Positions 6,078-13,855 of a stretch of DNA of 33,474 nucleotides are shown here, in pieces. The position numbers and the translations under genes were made by a program. Positions within the stretch are counted from its first letter, which is position 1, and each line of letters opens with the position of its first letter. The notes below the pieces were generated by a model. It made no database searches. It was not told where the DNA came from and saw only the letters and a list, made by a program, of their open reading frames with translations. Where the stretch lies: assembly GCA_016927495.1 (NCBI GenBank), contig JAFGMP010000349.1:1-33474 (forward strand), given 5' to 3'. Source of the stretch: Candidatus Latescibacterota bacterium. GTDB lineage: Bacteria; Latescibacterota; Latescibacteria; Latescibacterales; Latescibacteraceae.

Positions 6078-8966
6078 GTGACCTCAGGGAAAATCAACAA
6101 TATCATTGCAGCAAGCCTTTTTGTCATCATGCTTGCAATTTATCTGATGACAGTAGCGCCGACATTGTCATTCTGGGATTGCGGCGAATTTATCACCTGT
6201 TCATACATAATGGGAATTCCCCATCCGCCGGGATCTCCAATGTTGTCGCTCATCGGAAGGGTGTTTTCACTTATTCCGTTTTATGATTTCCGGGGCACCG
6301 GCCTTGAGGAAATAGCTTATCGTGTCAACATGATCGATGTTTTTCTCGGTGCTTTGACGGTGATGCTCACTTACCTTATAATGGTGCGGCTCATCCGTAA
6401 ATTCAGGCCACCCACAGGGAACAAATTCGAGGATGCGATTGTCATGTTCAGCGGAATAATCACTGCGTTTATGGTGGCGTTTTCCGATGAATTCTGGAGC
6501 AATGCAATCGAAACGGAAACCTATATGCCGAGTATTTTCATGTCGATGCTTGCCGTTTGGCTGGTTCTCAGATGGGATGAGCGTAGTGATGATCCCAAAA
6601 CCGTGCGCTACCTGTTTCTCGCTGCGTACCTTATCGGACTCGGGAATGGCGTTCACCTGACCGTGTTGCTCATAGCGCCGACTGTATTTCTGCTGGTGCT
6701 GTTTACCAAACCTCACTGGTTTTCAGACCACAGACTCTGGTTCTACGGTGCATTGCTGCTGATAGGCGCCGCGATGATAAAACTGTTTGCCGGACTTGAA
6801 ATACTGTATTTCTCGATGGCGCTTTTCGCTTTTGTCGCTCCTTATGTACTCTACAGGCTTTATTCGCAAAGACATCCCCTCTGGATACTTGTTCTTCTCG
6901 GAATGGTATTTTGCGGTTCACTCTATATTATAGGTTTTTCGGCGTACCCTACAGTAATGGTACGAGCAGGTAAAAATCCTTCTATCAACGAAGGCAATCC
7001 CGACAACTGGGAGCGGTACAAGCTCTACATGAGCCGTGATCAGTACGGCCAGGAGAACATGTATATCGGCATGTTTACCCGTCTCGCCGAATTCAAATAT
7101 CAGTTCAGTTTTATGTATCTGCGGTACCTGATACAGCAGTTTCCCAAATGGGGGCCAACAATCGAGGTGCTGTTTCATAACAACAGGTCTCCGGACAGCC
7201 CCAATCAGGATGTGAAAATCGTTGAGCCCGTATATGTTTCCGTGCTGCTGGTTTCACTCCTTTTATATGGTCTGTATACCCATGGCCGTGAAGATTGGAA
7301 ACGGTTTTCCGCACTTATTGTTTTTTTCATAGTATCATCTGTCGGACTTATACTTTACCTTAACATGAAAAATCCCCAGGTACGTGAAAGGGCTTACTTT
7401 TTCCTTGGTTCGTTTTACATTATCATGTACTGGATAGGTATGGGAGTCTATGGGTTAATTACAGATGTCCGTGAGTTTTTACAGGAAAAAAACCTCTCGA
7501 ACATCATTCCCGGGACAACCATCGGTCTATTCGTTATATTCGGAACGCTTATCCCGGCCGGTATATTTTCAAACCATATCGATCCTCATTACAACAATTA
7601 TCAGGCACATAACCGTTCGGGAGACTGGGCGCCCTGGGATTACGGGTATAATATCCTTACATCGTGTGAAAAGGATGCCGTCCTTTTTACCAACGGCGAC
7701 AACGATACATTCCCTCTGTGGTATCTGCAGGAAGTTGTAGGTTTCAGAAAAGACATCCGGATTGTAAACCTGAGCCTTATCAATACCGACTGGTATATTC
7801 TGCAGATGAAGTATGGCTATGCGGGTGTTCCGCTTGAGATATCGAAGGATATGAGGATAAATAATCTGAATCTCGATGGCTCGGGAGGGGATTTTAAATA
7901 CGAACAATACGGGGCGAAAACATTACCCATCGAGTTCAGCGACGATCACATCGAGAACAGGCTCTGCGGTAAACGTGACGAGGACCTTGCGCTCCGTGTT
8001 TGGCCGGTTGAAGGCCGGGAAGTGGAAGCCGCAGGCATCAAATGGACATTACCTACATATCATGATTTCACCCTTCGGGACGGCACCAATCTCGGTATGA
8101 TAAGGATTCAGGATGTTATGGTCTACAAGATCATCGACTGGATCAACTGGTCACGGCCCCTGTATTTCGCCGTAACGGTAGCACGTGAGAATAAAATCGG
8201 TCTCGAAGATTATCTGTCGATGGAGGGTATGGTGTCACGGATTGTACCGGAACGTGCGCAACCCGGAAAACCTCTTGTCAATGTTAAGAAACTCGACGAA
8301 AACGTATTTACGAAATACCAGTACCGGTCACTCACCGACGATGATATATATAAACCGCCAAATACCATAAAACTTGTCACCAACTATTTCATCGGGTTTG
8401 CACAATTATGTGAACGATATATAACGGATGGAGATAAAGAAAATGCTGTCCGAGCCGCGAAGGGTGCTATTGATTATACCGTGCATGACCTGCCTAAACG
8501 TCTCCTGCTTTATAAAATACTGGCGGCTTCGAAAATATATGACGAATTAAAACCGATGATCGAGGATGAAGTTAACGCCACGGACTTTGTTTCCGGACAT
8601 GAAGGATTCATGGAAGACCGGCTTGAAGCGGCGGAACTCCTTCATATAATCGGTGAAAAAGAAAAAGCGCAGTCGATACTTGAAACGGAATACAACAGGC
8701 TCGATCTCGAGACCAGCAGGGAAAAACTCGATTTCGGAACAACGCTTCTGCAAAATTCTCTGGATAACCTTGCCCGTACATACTTCAAACAGTTAACTGT
8801 CGAGGACTCGACAAATGTCGATGTGTGGAAAGCATATGCAGCATCTCTGTACGCGTCGAGGGACTTTGAGGAAACCAAACGGGTGCTGGATCACATGAAG
8901 AAAATGGCTCCGGACGACAAGAGTGTTCAGGATATCATCGATATTCTGTCGGACCGCATGCAGTAA
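6078..8966 (+). CDS. DUF2723 multi-pass membrane protein with TPR-like tail
   Basis: A 962-residue inner-membrane protein. The first 70 residues match DUF2723: a first helix (about 8-27), then APTLSFWDCGEFITCSYIMG and IPHPPGSPM. The acidic Asp34 and Glu37 on the first outer loop resemble the catalytic loop of GT-C glycosyltransferases (protein mannosyltransferase type), so a lipid-sugar-dependent transferase is a fair guess but unproven. About ten further helices run to roughly residue 500. The rest is soluble; it includes an YNILTSCEKDAVLFTNGDND stretch and, from about residue 780, helical repeats that look TPR-like. This length is usual for Bacteroidetes-type members. The start is a GTG at 6078 with GGGAG upstream. 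It stands alone, divergent from the left cluster and convergent with the gene at 8990. Confidence 0.85.
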   Translation: MTSGKINNIIAASLFVIMLAIYLMTVAPTLSFWDCGEFITCSYIMGIPHPPGSPMLSLIGRVFSLIPFYDFRGTGLEEIAYRVNMIDVFLGALTVMLTYLIMVRLIRKFRPPTGNKFEDAIVMFSGIITAFMVAFSDEFWSNAIETETYMPSIFMSMLAVWLVLRWDERSDDPKTVRYLFLAAYLIGLGNGVHLTVLLIAPTVFLLVLFTKPHWFSDHRLWFYGALLLIGAAMIKLFAGLEILYFSMALFAFVAPYVLYRLYSQRHPLWILVLLGMVFCGSLYIIGFSAYPTVMVRAGKNPSINEGNPDNWERYKLYMSRDQYGQENMYIGMFTRLAEFKYQFSFMYLRYLIQQFPKWGPTIEVLFHNNRSPDSPNQDVKIVEPVYVSVLLVSLLLYGLYTHGREDWKRFSALIVFFIVSSVGLILYLNMKNPQVRERAYFFLGSFYIIMYWIGMGVYGLITDVREFLQEKNLSNIIPGTTIGLFVIFGTLIPAGIFSNHIDPHYNNYQAHNRSGDWAPWDYGYNILTSCEKDAVLFTNGDNDTFPLWYLQEVVGFRKDIRIVNLSLINTDWYILQMKYGYAGVPLEISKDMRINNLNLDGSGGDFKYEQYGAKTLPIEFSDDHIENRLCGKRDEDLALRVWPVEGREVEAAGIKWTLPTYHDFTLRDGTNLGMIRIQDVMVYKIIDWINWSRPLYFAVTVARENKIGLEDYLSMEGMVSRIVPERAQPGKPLVNVKKLDENVFTKYQYRSLTDDDIYKPPNTIKLVTNYFIGFAQLCERYITDGDKENAVRAAKGAIDYTVHDLPKRLLLYKILAASKIYDELKPMIEDEVNATDFVSGHEGFMEDRLEAAELLHIIGEKEKAQSILETEYNRLDLETSREKLDFGTTLLQNSLDNLARTYFKQLTVEDSTNVDVWKAYAASLYASRDFEETKRVLDHMKKMAPDDKSVQDIIDILSDRMQ

Positions 8967-8989
8967 GAGATATGCAAAGATAAGACTTA

Positions 8990-9610
8990 TTATGCAGTAA
9001 TTTGTTCAGTGAGATGCTGTATTATATACTTTTTGTCATTTTCATTATGGGCAAAATTATACTTCTCACTGTCTACTGAAATTATTTTAACGTCTTTTTT
9101 TATATCATTAATTCTTTTCGATAGTGCTTCATCGAGTTGCTGTAAGTATTCTATGGTTATCGTTTTTTCGATTTCACGCCCTCTCTTTTGTATCCTGTTG
9201 AGTAGAATTGCATGATCACAATGCAAATGAATTAATACGTCAGGATATGAAACCTGTGAACTTACCTCGTTGTACACCGCCATGAACACTTTTTGTTCTT
9301 TGTCGGTAAGTGTTACATCAGAAAAAACAAGGTCTAACAGCAGCGAGAAATCACAAACGAACGGTTTATTCTCTTTTTTTGCTCTTTTAATGTGGTTGTA
9401 GTGTTGCAGTAAAAAAGCGATTTCCGTTTCTAACGCGTGGTCTTCGGGTTTTTCATAGAACTGCTGTAAAAACGGATTTATATCAAATTTCTCTAAAACG
9501 GGAGTAAAACCGATTTGCTGCAGTAATGCCGCTATTGTTGATTTTCCTGATGCTATAACACCGCAGATTTCGATATAATTATTTTTGCTTAATGACATTT
9601 CTTTATTCAT
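8990..9610 (-). CDS. deoxynucleoside kinase (dGK/dAK/dCK family)
   Basis: A 206-residue cytoplasmic kinase expected to phosphorylate a deoxynucleoside with ATP. The Walker A loop is GVIASGKST (17-25). EKFDINPFLQQFY (40-52) matches the substrate-binding E-x-x-x-NPFL region. CDFSLLLDLVFSD (86-98) stands where family members have a DRS or ERS motif; here it is DFS, an Arg-to-Phe change that may alter substrate contacts. The lid is RGREIEKTITIEYL (143-156). The base specificity cannot be read off; purine specificity would fit the neighbours. The ATG overlaps the stop of the gene upstream (ATGA), so translation is likely coupled; a second ATG at 9598 is possible. It is the last gene of the four-gene nucleotide module and converges on the DUF2723 gene. 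Confidence 0.83.
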   Translation of the reverse strand: MNKEMSLSKNNYIEICGVIASGKSTIAALLQQIGFTPVLEKFDINPFLQQFYEKPEDHALETEIAFLLQHYNHIKRAKKENKPFVCDFSLLLDLVFSDVTLTDKEQKVFMAVYNEVSSQVSYPDVLIHLHCDHAILLNRIQKRGREIEKTITIEYLQQLDEALSKRINDIKKDVKIISVDSEKYNFAHNENDKKYIIQHLTEQITA

Positions 9611-10623
9611 GGCATCTTTTTATCTATTATTTTTAATAAAGAATCAATAAAACTTTCTTGTAAGGTTATTTTTTCTTTTAGTTCATTAACTTCCATATTT
9701 ACTTTATCTTGAAACAATGAATTTTGATGTTCAACATTTTGAATATACGCAGAAGATTCCACCACTAAAGAATGAGTTTGGCAATACAAAGTAACTAAAC
9801 TAATTATTAAAGCTATGGCTGCAATCGCACCAATAATTGAAGTTTTTTGTGTATTTTTCTTTGCTTTTTCTGCTTCTACTGCAGCATTTTTTGCTGATTC
9901 TTCAGCATTTTTAATTGCTTCAGGTATTGAACTTGCAATAGGTTTCCCTTGATTTGCGAGATTTAAATAATTTTTTAATGTTTCTCTTTTACTAATTTTT
10001 TTTGGATCAAAAGGTATATAAATTCCTCTTCGTTTTAAATCGTCTTTTTCCCCTAACCATTTATTGATTTGACTTAACTTTGTAAATTCAATATAAATAA
10101 GATCTTCACCACCTATTAATGGATACTCGTTTTTAGTCAAATTATGAATTGGTAAATGGAGTCTTCCATTAAATCCAGGATCGACAAGCGGCCCTGTTCC
10201 GAGAAGTAAACCTTTATAAACCAAAGTAATTTTAAAATTAAATCTTAGTGCAATATATTCAGGTATTCTGAAATAGGGTTCAAGAGAAACAAAAGTAATT
10301 GAATTTTTCCTTAATGTCAAAATATCACCATCATTTATGATACCGCTTTCTTCCTTATTATTTTCATCCCAATACTGATATTCACCTTTTAAAGAAACAG
10401 CATATGAAGCTGATTTAAATTTTTCTTTTTCTATATAAAAAGGATATATCATTCCCGTGGATATAATATAATCTATTATATCAGCAGTATTTAATAATGC
10501 AGGTGGAATATCAGAAAATGGATCTTTTGATTTGTATAAATTATATCTTTCTTCGGCTTCTTTGTCATTTTTTGGAAGAGCTTTTCGGATTTCTTCAAAA
10601 TTATAATTCTCTATATCTGACAT
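9607..10623 (-). CDS. membrane-anchored dCTP-deaminase-fold protein, catalytic Glu absent
   Basis: A 338-residue protein. Residues of about 70-185 follow the dCTP deaminase/dUTPase fold: SASYAVSLKGEYQYW where deaminases have S-x-D-L-R-L-G, ITFVSLEPYFRIPEYIALRF, and VDPGFNGRLHLPIHN (147-161). In E. coli dCTP deaminase the last motif reads DPGWSGCIVLEFYN and the Glu is the catalytic base; here Pro158 takes its place, so deaminase activity is unlikely. It resembles the 'dCTP deaminase domain' proteins of unknown function with an HVDPGF-type motif. After it come an alanine- and lysine-rich helix (235-260), one membrane helix (262-281) and a coiled coil (295-335). The start has AAAAGGAG upstream and overlaps the preceding stop by 13 bases. 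The gene is visibly more AT-rich than its surroundings. Confidence 0.72.
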   Translation of the reverse strand: MSDIENYNFEEIRKALPKNDKEAEERYNLYKSKDPFSDIPPALLNTADIIDYIISTGMIYPFYIEKEKFKSASYAVSLKGEYQYWDENNKEESGIINDGDILTLRKNSITFVSLEPYFRIPEYIALRFNFKITLVYKGLLLGTGPLVDPGFNGRLHLPIHNLTKNEYPLIGGEDLIYIEFTKLSQINKWLGEKDDLKRRGIYIPFDPKKISKRETLKNYLNLANQGKPIASSIPEAIKNAEESAKNAAVEAEKAKKNTQKTSIIGAIAAIALIISLVTLYCQTHSLVVESSAYIQNVEHQNSLFQDKVNMEVNELKEKITLQESFIDSLLKIIDKKMP

Positions 10624-11642
10624 TCAAGTACTCCTTTTTTTACAAAAGAAGCCGGACCAATACCGAAAAAATTGATGGAGCAACCGATAAGATTTTCGAT
10701 GTTTCTTACATAATCACATACTTTTTCAGTCAGATGATTATCCATACAGCATCGTGCATCGATATAATCGAGATGGTTAAGAACTATTGATGTTGGATTA
10801 TTGGTCAATATTGCCTGCCTTACAACTTCGGGATGAAAACGGGCCACTCTGCGTATTTTATTGGTTACCGAAGTGTATTCGATGATGTCATTATTTGAAC
10901 CTGATTCCAAAGTAACGGTTTCCCAGTCGGTTTCATAGGGCAGTGGGCCGGAATTGCCGCCAACCCTAATGGGATGCGCCCTGATTGTTAATACTATTTC
11001 ATCTACATCAAACGGGCTGAGACCGGTCTCGGAAACGAATCCTGCCGCCGTTGTATCGCGGCCTGTAACATAGGGATAATGGTCGGAATGCAGGATAGAC
11101 AAACCATAGCCCTGAGTACCTTCGATAATAATTCTATGGCCGCCTTGAAGATTTTCTCTCATATATGGCTTAGTTTTTTGTATATATTTTTGTAATAAAG
11201 GCTCATCTTGAGCAAACAGCATCCCATTATCTCTGCGGATTCTTCGTATAACAGCAGCGCCTGTGCCACTTCCGGTCGAACCGATTTTTTCTTTCAGGCT
11301 GACGTGTTCTTCTGCTTTATCCTTTTCAGTTACCAAAACCGCATGCGGATCGATATACAGTCTTTCAGGAGCGATTTCGGCTTTTTCAATTTCCGTCAAT
11401 AATACATGTACATCTATATAACTACCTGATGGTAATACACATACCACATCGGGCAAAAGTGATGCAGTCGGTAAATGCCTGAATATAAATTTTCTGCCAT
11501 GTTCGTCATAGACCGTATGACCTGAGTTGGACCCGCCCACACGAACAGCAATTTTAGCATTCTTTTCCTGTGCAAGATAATAGGCAACTTTACCCTTACC
11601 TTCCGAACCATACTGACCACCAACCACGACTGTTACCGGCAT
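10611..11642 (-). CDS. adenylosuccinate synthetase homologue, PurZ-like (Ser at catalytic Asp)
   Basis: A 343-residue member of the PurA superfamily, as short as the archaeal and phage forms and about 90 residues shorter than bacterial PurA. The P-loop-like stretch is VGGQYGSEGKGKV. Bacterial PurA has GDEGKGK with the catalytic Asp13; here residue 13 is Ser, the change known from phage PurZ, which uses dGMP to make the 2-aminoadenine precursor. The second catalytic residue is kept (GHT, His42), as are GSTGSGTG (121-128), EGTQG (174-178) and PYVTGRDTT (190-198). The GTP-specificity motif TKLD of PurA reads NHLD (289-292). The start is the ATG at 11642 with AAGGAG upstream; TTG at 11651 is also in frame but too close to that site. 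It follows the fusion gene by 13 bases. A housekeeping purA elsewhere is expected but cannot be seen. Confidence 0.85.
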   Translation of the reverse strand: MPVTVVVGGQYGSEGKGKVAYYLAQEKNAKIAVRVGGSNSGHTVYDEHGRKFIFRHLPTASLLPDVVCVLPSGSYIDVHVLLTEIEKAEIAPERLYIDPHAVLVTEKDKAEEHVSLKEKIGSTGSGTGAAVIRRIRRDNGMLFAQDEPLLQKYIQKTKPYMRENLQGGHRIIIEGTQGYGLSILHSDHYPYVTGRDTTAAGFVSETGLSPFDVDEIVLTIRAHPIRVGGNSGPLPYETDWETVTLESGSNNDIIEYTSVTNKIRRVARFHPEVVRQAILTNNPTSIVLNHLDYIDARCCMDNHLTEKVCDYVRNIENLIGCSINFFGIGPASFVKKGVLECQI

Positions 11643-11655
11643 TGTGATCAACTCC

Positions 11656-13743
11656 TTACTTTTGAATGCTTTTCAATGTATTGTCGATTGTCGATTCAAG
11701 GTCTTTAATACCTTTTTCGTTCTTAATGGTAAAATGTGAAAGATAAAGCAGTTTGTCAACATTTCCTTCCACTTCATGCTGAACTGATTTATGAAAATCT
11801 TCTGCACTTTTCCCCAATTTAATATAACGTTCATTTCGTAATTGTAAAGGTGTATCGATATAAATATGTATAAAGTGGGGGCCAAAAAACTCCGTAAAAA
11901 ATACGTGGTCTTCAGGATGCCTTAAACCGTCAATAACAATATTGCCTTTGTCCGGTAACTCGTTGTACAGCAGTTTACAGAAATTTCGTTGCCCCCCCTT
12001 TTTGAATTCCAGGCCTATCTTTTGAAGATTCTCTCTGTTAACTGTTTCGCCTTTTTCAATTAGCAATTTTTCGAGAATTAAACTGAACCTTGTATAATAA
12101 AATCCTTTCGACTCTAAAAATGCACCGGCGGTTGTTTTGCCTGTGGCTATAGGCCCGCTAAGCCCTATAATAGTTTTGTTTTTCCAGAATGTATTATCAA
12201 TATTGCTATCCGGGATTATTAAAAATTCTTCATCCATATTACCTAATGCTTCAAACTTTCCATACCAGAAAAAGATTCCAACTATGGCGGATGTAATCGC
12301 GTCAAGTTCATCATGACTTATGTCATTTATTTGATAATCACCTTTTATACCAAATCTGATCAATCCCTCTTTCAACATTTTGATATCGGAACGTTTCCTC
12401 GGAATTTTCATGATATCCTGAGCCGCACCGGGAAAACTCTCGATAACAGGTACCCCCATACTTCTGAATTTATTTGCCAGTTTGATACCGCGTTCCGTCA
12501 GTTTCTGCATACTCGGTATTAAACTCGGATAAACATTGATACCCCGTTTTTTCAGAATTCTTTCACATCGTCTCATAATCCCGTAAATGTCCCGTCCGGG
12601 GTCATCATCACTCACGGAAATTCTTCCTGTTGGCAAAGATAAGGGGGAATCAATTGATACAATATGGGGGTTTTTCCTGATAGTGTATTCAATAATTTCC
12701 GCATCACTGTTTATTAATTTTGTTTGAGCCCAATTATCATTAATAAAACAGCATCCGGTCGCTCTGCTTTCTGATCCGGTTAAATCTATGCCAACAATTT
12801 TTAATTTAACATCATCCTTTTTTATGTCATTTATCGTTATTGATTTTGAACTATTGTTTAAATAGTCAATTTTATTTTTCCATAATTCCTTAGGAACCTC
12901 AAGAGAAAATCCGGGTATATTTTTATTTTTTCTGAACTGATATACTGGTTTGTTGTTCAATGGAAAGGGATTTATTTTAAGCAAGCGTTTGATAATTTCA
13001 TCAAAAATAATTTCCATACCTAATACATCACGGTAGTTATATTTGATTAATGATTTGAGTGATTTCAAATCTCCCTGACGATATTTATACCATAAAATTG
13101 TGGCTGCTTTGCCATCTATTTCTTCTATGCCTTTAGGCCTTTTTATATTTATTTGTCGCTCAATTTCCTTTTGACCGCCATGAAGACCGACGCGTTTTGA
13201 AAGGAATCTTAAATCAACATGGGTTTGCGGAATTTTCAAATCTTTAATTTCTTGTTTAAGAAAAGGAATATCGAAAATCGAACCGTTAAATGTTACTATA
13301 CATTTTGCATCGGACAGGTGTTTCCTTAACAGGTTGTCATTATCACCTTTAATCAGATAATGATATTTACCCTTATAACTCCAGCCAATCAATGTAATGT
13401 AGTCATAATATTTACTGAGCCCTGTTGTTTCAATATCTAAGAATAAAGTTTTTTCATAGAAAGATAATACGATTCTGTAGTATTCTCTTGAAGGTAGTTT
13501 TGATGAAAAATAATCCGAATCTTTTTCTAAAAGTGCTTTTCGCGAGGCGTCGATTTCTTGTAAAAGTGGATTTTTATAATTGTCGTTGAACAAAGAGAGT
13601 TGATAACCCTCTAAATATCTTTGAAGATCATCCCAACTGGTTATACCATTACGCCAAAAATCGTATTCCTTTATTTTGCCAATACTATTGAAATGTAAAA
13701 AAGTGGATGTTAGTATGTTTGCAAAACAGGGTATTTTTTTCAT
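11656..13743 (-). CDS. fusion: YprB-like RNase H fold + DUF429 + P-loop nucleotide kinase-like
   Basis: A 695-residue protein of three parts. Residues of about 95-255 match YprB/RNase_H_2 exonuclease-like domains: DIETTGL (103-109), TFNGSIFDIPFL (151-162), HVDLRF (175-180) and YNYRDVLGME (235-244), so all the acidic metal ligands appear present. Residues of about 315-500 match DUF429, a predicted RNase H-like fold: GIDLTG (318-323), IDSPLSLPTG (364-373), ESFPGA (435-440) and HDELDA (477-482). Residues of about 524-695 hold a P-loop, GPIATGKTT (530-538), and a layout like deoxynucleoside-monophosphate or dephospho-CoA kinases (IVIDGLRHPED at 602-612). An in-frame stop two codons upstream fixes the ATG. 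It is the first gene of the nucleotide module, 112 bases after dnaE. I know of no characterised protein with this domain order. Confidence 0.8.
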   Translation of the reverse strand: MKKIPCFANILTSTFLHFNSIGKIKEYDFWRNGITSWDDLQRYLEGYQLSLFNDNYKNPLLQEIDASRKALLEKDSDYFSSKLPSREYYRIVLSFYEKTLFLDIETTGLSKYYDYITLIGWSYKGKYHYLIKGDNDNLLRKHLSDAKCIVTFNGSIFDIPFLKQEIKDLKIPQTHVDLRFLSKRVGLHGGQKEIERQINIKRPKGIEEIDGKAATILWYKYRQGDLKSLKSLIKYNYRDVLGMEIIFDEIIKRLLKINPFPLNNKPVYQFRKNKNIPGFSLEVPKELWKNKIDYLNNSSKSITINDIKKDDVKLKIVGIDLTGSESRATGCCFINDNWAQTKLINSDAEIIEYTIRKNPHIVSIDSPLSLPTGRISVSDDDPGRDIYGIMRRCERILKKRGINVYPSLIPSMQKLTERGIKLANKFRSMGVPVIESFPGAAQDIMKIPRKRSDIKMLKEGLIRFGIKGDYQINDISHDELDAITSAIVGIFFWYGKFEALGNMDEEFLIIPDSNIDNTFWKNKTIIGLSGPIATGKTTAGAFLESKGFYYTRFSLILEKLLIEKGETVNRENLQKIGLEFKKGGQRNFCKLLYNELPDKGNIVIDGLRHPEDHVFFTEFFGPHFIHIYIDTPLQLRNERYIKLGKSAEDFHKSVQHEVEGNVDKLLYLSHFTIKNEKGIKDLESTIDNTLKSIQK

Positions 13744-13855
13744 ATTTCAAGGGAACTCATTGATTAAAAAATTTTTATTTTTATATATCCAAACTCCTTC
13801 TAATATACAATAATAATTTTCTATATAAGATGAAAACATATCGAAAAAAATATCA

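Noticed and set aside
9607..10623. Active dCTP deaminase or dUTPase
   Set aside because: The catalytic Glu position is Pro158 and the S-x-D-L-R-L-G motif is altered, so only the fold is claimed.
10611..11642. Housekeeping purA
   Set aside because: Ser replaces the catalytic Asp, the chain is about 90 residues short of bacterial PurA, and TKLD has become NHLD.
8990..13743. Prophage remnant
   Set aside because: No integrase, terminase, capsid, tail or attachment-site repeats are visible on either side; the genes could still be of viral origin long ago.
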